Counted from the first letter of the stretch, positions 53,701 to 61,530 are shown. The stretch: DNA of 64,000 nt from Paludibacteraceae bacterium (GCA_024401535.1 JAKSKX010000007.1:35891-99890); one strand, 5' to 3'. A program made the numbers and translations. The notes: generated by a model from the letters alone, not told the origin.

Positions 53701-56700
53701 CGCTATAGACTATCTCGTACTCATTGGAAGGAACTACGTATTCGTCCAACATCACTGTTACTGTTGGCTCCTTGGCAGTCTTGTCGTAAGTGTAGCCACC
53801 ATCGGGTATTCCCAAAACAAGGGTTGCTGAAGAAGCACTTTTGCTGTTGATTGTCCAAGCCTTAGAGTTGTTGCTAGGCAGTTTGTAGTTGGCATTGTTT
53901 ATTTCTACCTCCGCAGTGTAGGAACCGACTTCAGTAGCCTTGTCGTTTGTTATTGTTGCGTTGATTTCGTCATCAGCCTCAACATTGTCGAAAGTAGGAG
54001 TTACGTTCTTCTCGCTACCGTCGTAAGTGAAGTCGGTAGTAGTAGGCCAAACGATCGCAATCTCTTTTGGCGCGATAGAGAATGTTTCAGTAGTTGTAGG
54101 AATAGAGTAGTTTCCACCCTCCTTGTCAGTTACAGTAACAGTAGCCTTTCCGGCGTTAGTGTTGTCGCTGTATTCTATAGTATATTCCGAAGCAGGGATC
54201 TCGGTAGTCTCGAACATTACCGATACTGCAGGCTCCTTTGCAGTCTTGTCGTAAGTGTAGCCCTCATCAGGGATAGAAAGGACTATCTCTACCTCTCCAA
54301 TAGCAGGACTAGAGATTGTCCAAGCCTTGGAGTTATTGCTAGGTAGTTTGTAGTTGGCATTGTTTATTTCTACCTCCGCAGTGTAGGAACCGACTTCAGT
54401 AGCCTTGTCGTTTGTTATTGTTGCGTTGATTTCGTCATCCGCCTCAACATTGTCGAAAGTAGGCGTTACGTTCTTCTCGCTACCGTCGTAAGTGAAGTCG
54501 GTAGTAGTAGGCCAAACGATCGCAATCTCTTTTGGCGCGATAGAGAAGTTCTTGCTTGCAGTAGGAATAGCGTAGTTTCCACCTTCCTTGTCAGTTACAG
54601 TAACAGTAGCCTCTCCGGCGTTAGTGTTGTCGCTGTATTCTATATTATATTCCGAAGCGGGGATTTCAGTAGTCTCGAACATTACCGATACTGCAGGCTC
54701 CTTTGCAGTCTTGTCGTAAGTGTAGCCGTCGGTAGGAATAGAAAGGACTATCTCTACCTCTCCAATAGCAGGACTAGAGATTGTCCAAGCCTTGGAGCTG
54801 ACGCTTGGTAGTTTGTAGTTGGCATTGTTTATTTCTACCTCCGCAGTGTAGGAACCTACCTCAGTAGCCTTGTCGTTTGTTATTGTTGCGTTGATTTCAT
54901 CATCAGCCTCAACATTGTCGAAAGTAGGAGTTATGTTCTTCTCGCTACCGTCGTAAGTGAAGTCGGTAATAGTAGGCCAAACGATCGCAATCTCTTTTGG
55001 CGCGATAGAGAATGTTTCAGTAGTTGTAGGAATAGAGTAGTTTCCACCTTCCTTGTCAGTTACAGTAACAGTAGCCTCTCCGGAGTTAGTGTTGTCGCTG
55101 TATTCTATAGTATATTCCGAAGCGGGGATTTCGGTAGTTTCATACATTACCGATACGGCAGGCTCCTTTGCTGTCTTGTCGTAAGTGTAGCCGTCGGTAG
55201 GAATAGAAAGGACTATCTCTACCTCTCCAATAGCAGGACTAGAGATTGTCCAAGCCTTGGAGTTATTGCTAGGTAGTTTGTAGTTGGCATTGTTTATTTC
55301 TACCTCCGCAGTGTAGGAACCGACTTCAGTAGCCTTGTCGTTTGTTATTGTTGCGTTGATTTCGTCATCCGCCTCAACATTGTCGAAAGTAGGAGTTACG
55401 TTCTTCTCGCTACCGTCGTAAGTGAAGTCGGTAGTAGTAGGCCAGACAATCGAAATCTCTTTTGGTGCGATAGAGAAGTTCTTGCTTGCAGTAGGAATAG
55501 AGTAGTTTCCACCCTCCTTGTCCGTTACAGTAACAGTAGCCTCTCCGGCGTTAGTGTTATTGCTGTATTCTACAGTGTATTCCGAAGCGGGGATTTCGGT
55601 AGTCTCGAACATTACCGATACTGCAGGCTCCTTTGCAGTCTTGTCGTAAGTGTAGCCGTCGGTAGGAATAGAAAGGACTATCTCTACCTCTCCAATAGCA
55701 GGACTAGAGATTGTCCAAACCTTAGAGTTATTGCTAGGTAGTTTGTAGTTGGCATTGTTTATTTCTACCTCCGCAGTGTAGGAACCTACCTCAGTAGCCT
55801 TGTCGTTTGTTATTGTTGCGTTGATTTCGTCATCAGCCTCAACATTGTCGAAAGTAGGCGTTACGTTCTTCTCGCTACCGTCGTAAGTGAAGTCGGTAGT
55901 AGTAGGCCAAACAATCGCAATCTCTTTTGGTGCGATAGAGAATGTTTCAGTAGTTGTAGGAATAGAGTAGTTTCCACCTTCCTTGTCAGTTACAGTAACA
56001 GAAGCCTCTCCGGCGTTTGTATTGTTGCTGTATTCTATAGTATATTCCGAAGCAGGGATTTCGGTAGTCTCGAACATTACCGATACGGCAGGCTCCTTTG
56101 CAGTCTTGTCGTAAGTGTAGCCGTCGGTAGGGATAGAAAGGACTATCTCTACCTCTCCAATAGCAGGACTAGAGATTGTCCAAACCTTAGAGTTATTGCT
56201 TGGTAGTTTGTAGTTGGCATTGTTTATTTCTACCTCCGCAGTGTAGGAACCTACCTCAGTAGCCTTGTCGTTTGTTATTGTTGCGTTGATTTCATCATCA
56301 GCCTCAACATTGTCGAAAGTAGGAGTTATGTTCTTCTCGCTACCGTCGTAAGTGAAGTCGGTAGTAGTAGGCCAGACAATCGAAATCTCTTTTGGTGCGA
56401 TAGAGAACTCTTTGCTTAGATTGACGTCTGGATATTCATCCTCATCGTCCGCATCTGTAATAGTTAGAATACCTTTCCCTGCGTCTTTGTTGTGAGAGTA
56501 GTTAGAAGTGTACGCAGTGGATGGAATGGGTTCCCCGTCTTTGTCCGTCAAACTGAAAGCGGGTTCATGTTCTGTTCCATTGTAAACTAAATCAGTATCT
56601 GTTATGTCAAGATTATAGACAGGCGTTGGCTCTTCTTCAGCCATTACGGATGACGGAACAAACAAATTAAAGGCAATCAGTGCCAAAGAAACCTTTCGTC

Positions 56701-56722
56701 CAAAAAGGTGAGATATATTCAT
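47738..56722 (-). CDS. giant MBG/YDG-repeat surface adhesin, T9SS cargo
   Basis: A 2,994-residue protein. A signal peptide (VSLALIAFNLFVPSSVMA) is followed by 17 pairs of alternating beta-sandwich modules, each pair about 155-158 residues. Module A carries FTYDGSEKNVTPTF-type motifs and ends in NYKLP-x-W-x-I; module B carries YTYDKTAKEPAVSV, then NAGEATVTV and GGNYSI. These resemble the MBG/YDG modules of large bacterial adhesins. An InlB/Flg_new-type repeat (GYSFVGYAPS region) and a beta domain follow, and the end is a T9SS type A sorting domain (AYPNPTSDYVTVELS, then GAYVINVDGE). The first six A modules are nearly identical and repeat exactly every 465 bp. Followed by the OmpA/TSP3 gene. 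Ligand unknown. Confidence 0.9.
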   Translation of the reverse strand: MNISHLFGRKVSLALIAFNLFVPSSVMAEEEPTPVYNLDITDTDLVYNGTEHEPAFSLTDKDGEPIPSTAYTSNYSHNKDAGKGILTITDADDEDEYPDVNLSKEFSIAPKEISIVWPTTTDFTYDGSEKNITPTFDNVEADDEINATITNDKATEVGSYTAEVEINNANYKLPSNNSKVWTISSPAIGEVEIVLSIPTDGYTYDKTAKEPAVSVMFETTEIPASEYTIEYSNNTNAGEASVTVTDKEGGNYSIPTTTETFSIAPKEIAIVWPTTTDFTYDGSEKNVTPTFDNVEADDEINATITNDKATEVGSYTAEVEINNANYKLPSNNSKVWTISSPAIGEVEIVLSIPTDGYTYDKTAKEPAVSVMFETTEIPASEYTVEYSNNTNAGEATVTVTDKEGGNYSIPTASKNFSIAPKEISIVWPTTTDFTYDGSEKNVTPTFDNVEADDEINATITNDKATEVGSYTAEVEINNANYKLPSNNSKAWTISSPAIGEVEIVLSIPTDGYTYDKTAKEPAVSVMYETTEIPASEYTIEYSDNTNSGEATVTVTDKEGGNYSIPTTTETFSIAPKEIAIVWPTITDFTYDGSEKNITPTFDNVEADDEINATITNDKATEVGSYTAEVEINNANYKLPSVSSKAWTISSPAIGEVEIVLSIPTDGYTYDKTAKEPAVSVMFETTEIPASEYNIEYSDNTNAGEATVTVTDKEGGNYAIPTASKNFSIAPKEIAIVWPTTTDFTYDGSEKNVTPTFDNVEADDEINATITNDKATEVGSYTAEVEINNANYKLPSNNSKAWTISSPAIGEVEIVLSIPDEGYTYDKTAKEPAVSVMFETTEIPASEYTIEYSDNTNAGKATVTVTDKEGGNYSIPTTTETFSIAPKEIAIVWPTTTDFTYDGSEKNVTPTFDNVEADDEINATITNDKATEVGSYTAEVEINNANYKLPSNNSKAWTINSKSASSATLVLGIPDGGYTYDKTAKEPTVTVMLDEYVVPSNEYEIVYSDNINAGSNAKVTVLDKEGGNYTIPTTTETFTIAQKEITITWSETLDFTYDGNKKSITAEISGKVADDELNDEIDNNTAYNAGEYNAVLSINNSNYKLPSNISQAWTISPRSLNADDYVISIPDIKNIYNKLPQEPAVSITTKDGNIVPASEYSVVYGNNINAGSEATIMVSNKAGGNYILSEGSRNFTIEPKTLGISWSSPSTFTYDGTEKNVEPTITEIVDGDDIKSKTTGDKATNKGNHKAVVTIDNSNYKLPANDSQDWSISPRILTADEYTISIPDIEYIYKKAAHEPVVTITTKDNVVIPNTEYTVSYKDNTYVGTATISVKDKDGNYQLFENSRNFEITPKELTVIWSTPTEFTYSGTEKIINATVSGTFPGDNINKNILGNKATIVGSYSASVTIDNENYKLSDDAVQPWKITSRTLEAADYEISLSSNSYTYDGSAHTPDVVISTNEGTTLPVTEYTVTYQNNKNAGTAKVIIGDKTDGNFTVKEKSTTFNIAQKRLAVVWSTPNDFTYDGTEKNVDATVNGVVEGDDIKKQITGNSAVNVGEYTAEVSIDNSNYKLSSNTTYDWSVSSKESQSVIIKINIPEGGYIYDGTEKTPKVTVMIGETVVPDKEYEVSYSDNINASNIAKVTIKDKEGGNYTLRRTSESFSIAPRVLAVKWPEQTEFVYDGTQKTIKAAINGAVPGDEIIEKYEGNKAINAGKLTAVLSIDDDNYKLPDNASQDWEITPKSLSAADYVVTVNNANETYNGLAHTPAVSITTKNGATVPDTEYSVAYKNNVNAGNADVIVSDVEGGNYVIEEGSKNFTINPKTLTVTWSTPLSFTYDGSEKSITPTITDFVEGETVINKVTGNTATAVGEYTAVVTIDNSNYKLPSKATQAWSIKAKNVNPDDVTVTINGNEALTYNGAPQTPEVSVAIDGIPVPTSEYEIHYSNNTAAGEASVTIKDVPGGDYTIGNTTVNFTIKPKEVTLVWTQTEFVYTGMEQTIMPVVEGVIEGDFVNLALTGNKATDNGSYVATVTKIDNPNYMLVGHTTQDWIISAKSISSDEIVITVNNNKVITYNGTPQTPDVVISIGTTVIPADEYKVEYSNNTNAGEAIIYITDNVGGDFSISDNTVNFTIQPKTVTLSWPKTEYAFTGTEQTIMPVIEGVVTGDSINPILTGNKAKENGSYIAKVTAINNSNYKLVGDSTQTWRINGKNVMPVDAVVTINDKKNVIYNGTAQTPSVVITMGADTIPDTEYELSYTNNIAVGVATISIKDKVGGNYTIGFNSVKFSILPKPTTLTWANTDLVYSGAEQTIIPTIEGIVDGDLVNATTTGNKATNMGVYTAKVTKIDNPNYVLVGDSTKIWKISPKDITPADAVVTVNNNEAVTYNGTAHVPAVVMTVGTTVIPTDEYEVAYSNNIAAGQAHITIKDKANGNYTIADNTVNFTILQKEVTLSWLNTELYYNGIEQGVTPYVDGVIDNDIVVPTTIGNRAVAMGNYVAKVTSIDNMNYKLVGDSTLAWMIQAKALTPNEVVVTVNNNEDIVYDGTAHTPNIVIVTGNDTIPASEYSIAYSDNTESGLATITIRDNIGGGYTIADNSVSFNILPKEVTLSWGDTVFTYNEEEHTIVPKIDGVIGNDIVTPTLTGNRETEIGEYMAVVTEINNPNYKLVGDSAQAWTILPIPHYTLAITSDNDTLTLLKFTLGDTITTKIIEGLRMEKEGYSFVGYAPSFVEFVINKDTTFNAVFALKSYVITGLKYAEFGLCPNTEDRILFSKEGEGSPREYRITFDKEATEVGFENTEFRAIEQDGVLPITIPDCKAGQYKAKIQFRNYDESLSREFDLVLDINLSSDYIIDIWSDVISAVNLEERFLEYQWYHNERKLEGATSPYYCELGGLTGSYYMNVVTVDGEKLHTCKKWFNAIKDKIILIAYPNPTSDYVTVELSYDNGGTHQLIVIDDLGGHVLRTTFSGQKTLVDFTKFPAGAYVINVDGEFVKEIKK
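53850..56405 (-). repeat. 465-bp in-frame tandem repeats of the adhesin gene
   Basis: About 5.5 near-identical units inside the adhesin gene. A marker string CTCGCTACCG occurs at 54011, 54476, 54941, 55406, 55871 and 56336, exactly 465 bases apart each time (155 codons), with no indels. Further downstream in the gene (lower coordinates) modules keep the pattern but diverge strongly. Confidence 0.95.
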
Positions 56723-57040
56723 AGTCTAATAAATAATTATCTATTATTTAGTCCCCAATTTTGTTGTGTTGGGTTTGTATATTTACGAAACCATTTAAAG
56801 AAAATGGAGAAGAAAATAGTAGTGCTTTTGTAATTTTGCGCGAAATTACAAATAAAAGTTAGAATTGCATAATAAATAGCATTATATTCAATAAAAATGC
56901 ATCAAAAAAGTAATTTTGTCCATTAAAAATGGTAAACGGAATAAAAAATTGCTCTTTCTTGCCTGAACTTTAGTTAAATATGTGATGTTTCGTCAATTCT
57001 GACATTTTTTGCATATTTCTAAATTTTTTGTATAATTATA
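56723..57040. other. intergenic stretch upstream of the adhesin gene
   Basis: Very AT-rich, about 320 bases, expected to hold the adhesin promoter, but no perfect TAnnTTTG was found on the minus strand. A near-palindrome (56830-56849, GTAATTT-TGCGCG-AAATTAC) is its clearest feature; a forward TAATTTTG lies within it. Confidence 0.5.
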
Positions 57041-57085
57041 AAAGATTGACGTGCCGAATATGTAGTCCGGCACGCCAATCTTTTT
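57041..57085. terminator. terminator of the 57-61 kb operon
   Basis: AAAGATTGACGTGCCG pairs with CGGCACGCCAATCTTT (one mismatch) around an 11-base loop. T-rich on both strands; on the minus strand it ends the six-gene operon. Confidence 0.85.
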
Positions 57086-57104
57086 GACATTTTTCTTCAA
57101 TTTG

Positions 57105-57794
57105 CTATTCCACTCTTGTTTCGGTCTTTACTAATTTTTCTTTGTAATGGGGAAGTCCGTACGGACCTTTCCTGAAATCCAAGAGATTTTTCAATATAGG
57201 ATTTTTGTAGCCTTTGTCAAAAGATATATCGTATTCTTTATTGGTAATTTCGACGCTCCAAGCGTTGTAGTCACACTGATACATCTTCTCGCTATCAGTG
57301 TGATACAATTTCATTTTGTCGAAATCCCAAAGACTTGTAAGTCTATTCACACTGTTTGCATTCATTTCCTCGAATGAGCCAAGTTGTACACCATTGTCTA
57401 TTATGTGCAATTTATAATCATATTTATGTTGCCATTGTGAGTACGAGATTCTGAGAGTTCCTCCGTCTGCCTCGACATAAAGGTCGTCGGATGAATGGCC
57501 ATCTGCACCTACACTTATTGCAGAGTCTCCATACAGACAGTCAAGGTTCTCTGCTATTTTTATGTATTTGCCTTTTCGAGTCTTGTTTACAATCACGATG
57601 CCTCGTTCATCTTTGTCTGGATTATAGACAAAGATTGCAAACGAAGATTCAATCTTCTTGCTAGAATAGCCAAGTTCATAAGTCTCTTCAATTTCCAATC
57701 CTTTTGGAACAAAGTCTTCTGGTTCTATATCTAGGTCTGCCATCACGTTAATGGAAGACAGAATAAATACCAATGTAAGAATAATGTTTTTCAT
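57105..57794 (-). CDS. exported hypothetical protein
   Basis: A 229-residue protein with a signal peptide (NIILTLVFILSSINVMA) and no family I recognise. The mature part is acidic at first (DLDIEPEDFVPKG), then mostly beta-strand-like with several aromatic residues (LRISYSQWQHKYDYKLHIIDNG). No lipobox or sorting domain is visible. It is the last gene of the leftward operon and starts 12 bases after the gamma carbonic anhydrase-like gene. Confidence 0.75.
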   Translation of the reverse strand: MKNIILTLVFILSSINVMADLDIEPEDFVPKGLEIEETYELGYSSKKIESSFAIFVYNPDKDERGIVIVNKTRKGKYIKIAENLDCLYGDSAISVGADGHSSDDLYVEADGGTLRISYSQWQHKYDYKLHIIDNGVQLGSFEEMNANSVNRLTSLWDFDKMKLYHTDSEKMYQCDYNAWSVEITNKEYDISFDKGYKNPILKNLLDFRKGPYGLPHYKEKLVKTETRVE

Positions 57795-57806
57795 TGGTGA
57801 ATGTTT

Positions 57807-58337
57807 TTATTCCTCAGTGTACCAGCTTGCGTACATGCTGTAGTTGTCGGATATGCGCTGTATCATGTCTTTTGACTGCTCTGGAGAAACCTCTTTGATT
57901 TTCTTTGCGGGAATTCCGGCCATCAAACTTCCTGGCTCGACGATTGTGCCAGTTGTTACAACAGCACCGGCAGCGATGATGGAACCTTCGCCGATAACCA
58001 CATTATCAAGAATTATAGAGCCCATTCCAACAAGTACGTTGTTCTCTATCTTTGCTCCGTGTATAGTTGCGTTGTGGCCTACCGAAACATTGTCACCAAG
58101 CTCGATAGTCGAAGGTTTTGGAGACTTGTCGTAAAGAGTGTGAAGCACAGCGCCGTCCTGTATGTTCACATTCTTACCAATTTTGATGGAGTTTACATCG
58201 CCACGGATGACAGCGCCAAACCAGATGCTGCTCTTCTCTCCTATTTCGACGTTTCCAATCAGAGCTGCATTGTCAGCCAAAAACACATCGTCAGCTATCT
58301 TGGGAGTAAATCCTCTTACACTTTTAATAATTGCCAT
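57807..58337 (-). CDS. gamma-carbonic-anhydrase-family hexapeptide protein
   Basis: A 176-residue left-handed beta-helix protein built of hexapeptide repeats (for example IGNVEIGEKSSIWFGAVIRGD). Zinc-ligand-type histidines appear in DGAVLHTLY and VGHNATIHG, as in the gamma carbonic anhydrase/PaaY/YrdA group. Many members have unproven activity, so CO2 hydration is possible but not certain. It lies 3 bases after trmN6. Confidence 0.88.
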   Translation of the reverse strand: MAIIKSVRGFTPKIADDVFLADNAALIGNVEIGEKSSIWFGAVIRGDVNSIKIGKNVNIQDGAVLHTLYDKSPKPSTIELGDNVSVGHNATIHGAKIENNVLVGMGSIILDNVVIGEGSIIAAGAVVTTGTIVEPGSLMAGIPAKKIKEVSPEQSKDMIQRISDNYSMYASWYTEE

Positions 58338-58340
58338 ATC

Positions 58341-59060
58341 TTATCGTTTTAAATAGTAATCTTTTGTCAGTTCCTTGAATTCGGGTGTCAGCACATTTCT
58401 CGTCTCAGTCTCAAGAGTAATGCAGTCGTTTGCGCACTCGCACTTGCCTGCTTTTTTCATTTCTATCAGCACTCTTTTGGGCAGAGCGTCCGCCTTGGGA
58501 AATACTGTTGTGATTCGACTGATATTCAAACTGTTGTTTTCTCCAAGCTTTATGATTTCTTCCTTAGATTCGTAGGGTAGTATGACAGAGAATCTGCCGC
58601 CTTCGACTAAGAGTTTGGAAACACATTCCACCAGTTCCGAAAAGGGAAGTGTGTCGGTATGTCTTGCCGTGCTTCTCGCCTTGTCTGGTGCTTTAAGGCT
58701 GTTCTGGAAGAAAGGCGGATTGGAGATTATGTGCGAGAATTGTTCTGTGTTGTTTGCAGAGAACTCTTGCAATGAAGTAAGTCTAATGTCAATTCTTTCC
58801 TTCCATTTCGATTCCTCAACATTTTCAGTTGCCTGTCTGACAGCACCCTCGTCTATGTCTATGCCTGTGATTTTGGCGGAGCTGTTTCTTTGGGCAACCA
58901 TGAGGGCAATCAGTCCGCTTCCTGTGCCGATGTCAAGGATGTTACAGTCATCATCGACATTTGCCCAAGCTCCTAGCAGTACGCCGTCAGTGCCAACCTT
59001 CATGGCGCATCCGCTTTGCTCAATCCTGAACTGTTGGAATTGGAAATATGAATTAGCCAT
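58341..59060 (-). CDS. tRNA1(Val) (adenine(37)-N6)-methyltransferase-like protein
   Basis: A 239-residue SAM-dependent methyltransferase of the YfiC/TrmN6 group. It opens YFQFQQFRIEQSGCAMKVGTDGVLLGAW, has SAM motif I LDIGTGSGLIALMVAQR, the acidic GIDID, and the catalytic NPPFF (adenine N6-methylation motif). It would methylate A37 of tRNA-Val; two tRNA-Val genes lie at the window's end. Its ATG overlaps the stop of the transglutaminase-like gene by one base (TAATG), indicating translational coupling. Confidence 0.9.
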   Translation of the reverse strand: MANSYFQFQQFRIEQSGCAMKVGTDGVLLGAWANVDDDCNILDIGTGSGLIALMVAQRNSSAKITGIDIDEGAVRQATENVEESKWKERIDIRLTSLQEFSANNTEQFSHIISNPPFFQNSLKAPDKARSTARHTDTLPFSELVECVSKLLVEGGRFSVILPYESKEEIIKLGENNSLNISRITTVFPKADALPKRVLIEMKKAGKCECANDCITLETETRNVLTPEFKELTKDYYLKR

Positions 59061-60460
59061 TATTCTACCTTATATGCAATTACACTAACTATCTTACCTG
59101 AACTGCCAGCCCTCTGCATTACATAGAGAATGCCTTTTGCGGAAGGTGACATGGTAAGCGTCTTTGAACCGTCAGGCAGTGCAATCCAGTTGCTGACAAG
59201 CTTCCCGTTAGAATCCTGTATGAGCATGTACTTGTTTGCCGGGTGGATGAAGTGGAATGTGTATGGCTTGCCAACCTTCAGGTGCTTGTCCATAGGAATT
59301 TCCACTATAGTGTATTCCGGCTTCATGTCCTCAAAAAAAGTAGGCATAACATTGCCAAGCTTGCCCTTGTTGCATAGGTCAAGCATTTTTTCTGCCGATA
59401 GTCCGTGCCTTTTGAGAGCTAGAGTGTCTATTTCGCTTTTGGAAGACAGACATCCCGAGAAGTATGGCATGCTTTTCTCTATCTCTTTGAGCTGTTCTGT
59501 TGTTGCAGGTTTGACGGCATACTCTATAATCTCTGCATATTGGTCGCCCTCGTCATAGGTGATTGTAACGGGCTTGTCGCACAGTGGAGTGAACTTGATT
59601 TCAGTTACCCCATTCTGGAATTTCTTTACAGAGTGCTTTATTGTTCCTCCGTCTATCAGCGCACCCAAAGTAGCGTTCTTGTCCTTTATGTTAGCTGTTA
59701 TCCTATATTCCTTGCCAATCTCTAGCTCACTTACCAAAGGTATTTCCTTGAAAGTCACCACATATCCTAAAGTGAACCTGAATTTAGGGAATTCATAGTC
59801 ATGTCTGTCTATCTTTTCAAAAATCTTCTCGTTGATTCCATAGACAAACATTCCGTCATTTGAAGTCAGGTTCTCGTGCTTCTGCATCTCAAGGTAGTCC
59901 TCGAAAATAATAGGCATTTCCAACAGTTGGTTCTCTGGGAAAGCAGGGAAGTGTTCGATGATGCAGAAACGAGGGTCCATGTCAAAATAAAGGTTAGAGA
60001 TTCTTATGTCCTCGTTATCAAGTCCCCATGTTGGGTCTGCCAACACCTTCCGCTTGCGGTCATCGGTGAACATAATCCATGAATGTCCCTCCTTGGTTAT
60101 ATTCTTTGCCATTCCGCTGATGATTCTGGTTTCTATGCCCTGAGCAGTGGCAAGGTGATAGAACACTTCGCAAAGCGCCTGGCATACTCCCTTGTGGTGC
60201 TTCATGGCCACGTCTGCCGTGTAGATGGTCTTGCCATAGTCGTATTTGAAGCTTCGAGTTATCCAGTCATAAATCTTTTTTGCCTTGTCGTATTTTGTAA
60301 CCGCTCCGGCAGTGACTTGGTCGGACAGCTTCTTGAAGTCGTAAGTTGATGGCGCTACCTTATGCTCGGTTTTATGGAAAGGGTATTCCGCTGAACAGGA
60401 GCCAGCCGAATAGAGTAAAGAGCAGAGTAGAAGTGCCAGTATTTGAAAGTATTGTTTCAT
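59060..60460 (-). CDS. exported transglutaminase-like protein
   Basis: A 466-residue exported protein. Its N-terminal leader (ILALLLCSLLYSAGSC) could be a signal peptide or, less surely, a lipoprotein signal. A transglutaminase-like domain follows with a catalytic triad: Cys93 in KGVCQALCEVF, His126 in EGHSWIMF and Asp142 in ADPTWG. About 300 residues after it form further beta-rich domains. Relatives act as cysteine proteases or in cell-wall processes; the substrate is unknown. It starts 6 bases after the queuosine-transporter-like gene. Confidence 0.88.
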   Translation of the reverse strand: MKQYFQILALLLCSLLYSAGSCSAEYPFHKTEHKVAPSTYDFKKLSDQVTAGAVTKYDKAKKIYDWITRSFKYDYGKTIYTADVAMKHHKGVCQALCEVFYHLATAQGIETRIISGMAKNITKEGHSWIMFTDDRKRKVLADPTWGLDNEDIRISNLYFDMDPRFCIIEHFPAFPENQLLEMPIIFEDYLEMQKHENLTSNDGMFVYGINEKIFEKIDRHDYEFPKFRFTLGYVVTFKEIPLVSELEIGKEYRITANIKDKNATLGALIDGGTIKHSVKKFQNGVTEIKFTPLCDKPVTITYDEGDQYAEIIEYAVKPATTEQLKEIEKSMPYFSGCLSSKSEIDTLALKRHGLSAEKMLDLCNKGKLGNVMPTFFEDMKPEYTIVEIPMDKHLKVGKPYTFHFIHPANKYMLIQDSNGKLVSNWIALPDGSKTLTMSPSAKGILYVMQRAGSSGKIVSVIAYKVE

Positions 60461-60466
60461 CTATGC

Positions 60467-61141
60467 TCAGAATAGTTTATAGTTTTCGTTACTGTCGATA
60501 GTGTCTAGATTCTCTTTCCTTTTAGTGTATGCCACCACTCTTGATGTAACAGGCAGCATGACAACCTCATAAAGCGTCTTTCCGCATACCTGAAGAAGCA
60601 TGAGTTTCAAGAGTTCCTCGCCGCTCATTGTCCCCAGAAATGCGATAGGGAAAAAGACCAAAGAGTCAAGTCCTTCTCCTGCGATTGTAGAGACGATGGC
60701 TCTCAACGAGAATCTCTTTTGGTTCTTGACCTTCATCCTGCTCATGACATACGCATTGGCAAGTGATCCGGTGAGGAAGGCAAGCAGACTTGCAACTGCA
60801 ATTCTTGGAGCCAGTCCAAACACGAAACGAAAAGCGTCTGCTCCGTCCCAAAATGGAGCTGCCGGAAGCATAATCGCTATTTGTGAAAAGACCAGGACGA
60901 GAAAATTCATGGCAAATCCAAGGTAAATCATTGTTTTCGCTCCCTTGAAGCCGTACACTTCGGTGGCAATGTCATTTATAATGTATGACACGGGGAAAAC
61001 GATGAAGCCTGCCGTGAATGTGACTGAGCCTATCTGCACGACCTTTGTTTCAAGAAGGTTGGCAGTGATAAGGCAAGTGCAGAATACTGCGGTGAGTATC
61101 AGGTAAAGACGTGATACCCCTTGGTTGTTTGTGTTGTTCAT
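60467..61141 (-). CDS. queuosine precursor transporter, YhhQ/VUT family
   Basis: A 224-residue membrane protein with about six helices. The early VFCTCLITANLLETKVVQIG, then GFIVFPVSYIINDIATEVYGF, and the later GEGLDSLVFFPIAFLG are signatures of the DUF165/VUT (YhhQ) family, which imports preQ0/preQ1-type queuosine precursors. With queA at 4922 in the same window this suggests salvage of precursor plus later modification steps. It lies 46 bases after the lipoprotein gene. Confidence 0.9.
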   Translation of the reverse strand: MNNTNNQGVSRLYLILTAVFCTCLITANLLETKVVQIGSVTFTAGFIVFPVSYIINDIATEVYGFKGAKTMIYLGFAMNFLVLVFSQIAIMLPAAPFWDGADAFRFVFGLAPRIAVASLLAFLTGSLANAYVMSRMKVKNQKRFSLRAIVSTIAGEGLDSLVFFPIAFLGTMSGEELLKLMLLQVCGKTLYEVVMLPVTSRVVAYTKRKENLDTIDSNENYKLF

Positions 61142-61187
61142 ATTCGGTTTTTATTGTCAAGAGGTTTTCCGACACTCTTGGTTATTG

Positions 61188-61508
61188 TTACTTGTATTCC
61201 ATCATATCGTCGAAGTAAAGCTCGTCATCAACAACAATGACACGTTTGTTCTTGGTTATGAACGTGTTTGTGTCGCGCACTGTCTCGCCATAGGCGTTCT
61301 GGCATTCCATTACTACAGTCCAGGCAATAAGCTTCTCCTTGTTCTTGTCGTACTTTTCGTCAACAATCTTGATTGACTTCTTGTTCATGACGAATCTGTT
61401 GTAGTATCTCATGTACGCCTCTCTTCCAGCCTTGACCTGTTTGGACTCGCAGCTCGTGAACATGAGTGCTGTCATGACAAGGAATAATATATGTTTGATT
61501 GTCTTCAT
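61188..61508 (-). CDS. small lipoprotein
   Basis: A 106-residue protein with a lipoprotein signal peptide (ILFLVMTALMFTSC, lipid-modified Cys at 20). The mature part is charged (ESKQVKAGREAYMRYYN) and ends in acidic EDMMEYK-like sequence. No family is recognised. It is the first gene of the leftward operon, about 17 bases after the predicted transcription start. Confidence 0.75.
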   Translation of the reverse strand: MKTIKHILFLVMTALMFTSCESKQVKAGREAYMRYYNRFVMNKKSIKIVDEKYDKNKEKLIAWTVVMECQNAYGETVRDTNTFITKNKRVIVVDDELYFDDMMEYK

Positions 61509-61530
61509 TGTATGAGTGAATTATATAATG

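Noticed and set aside
53850-56405. CRISPR-like array because of regular repeats
   Set aside because: The units are 465 bases, in frame and coding; there are no short palindromic repeats or unique spacers.
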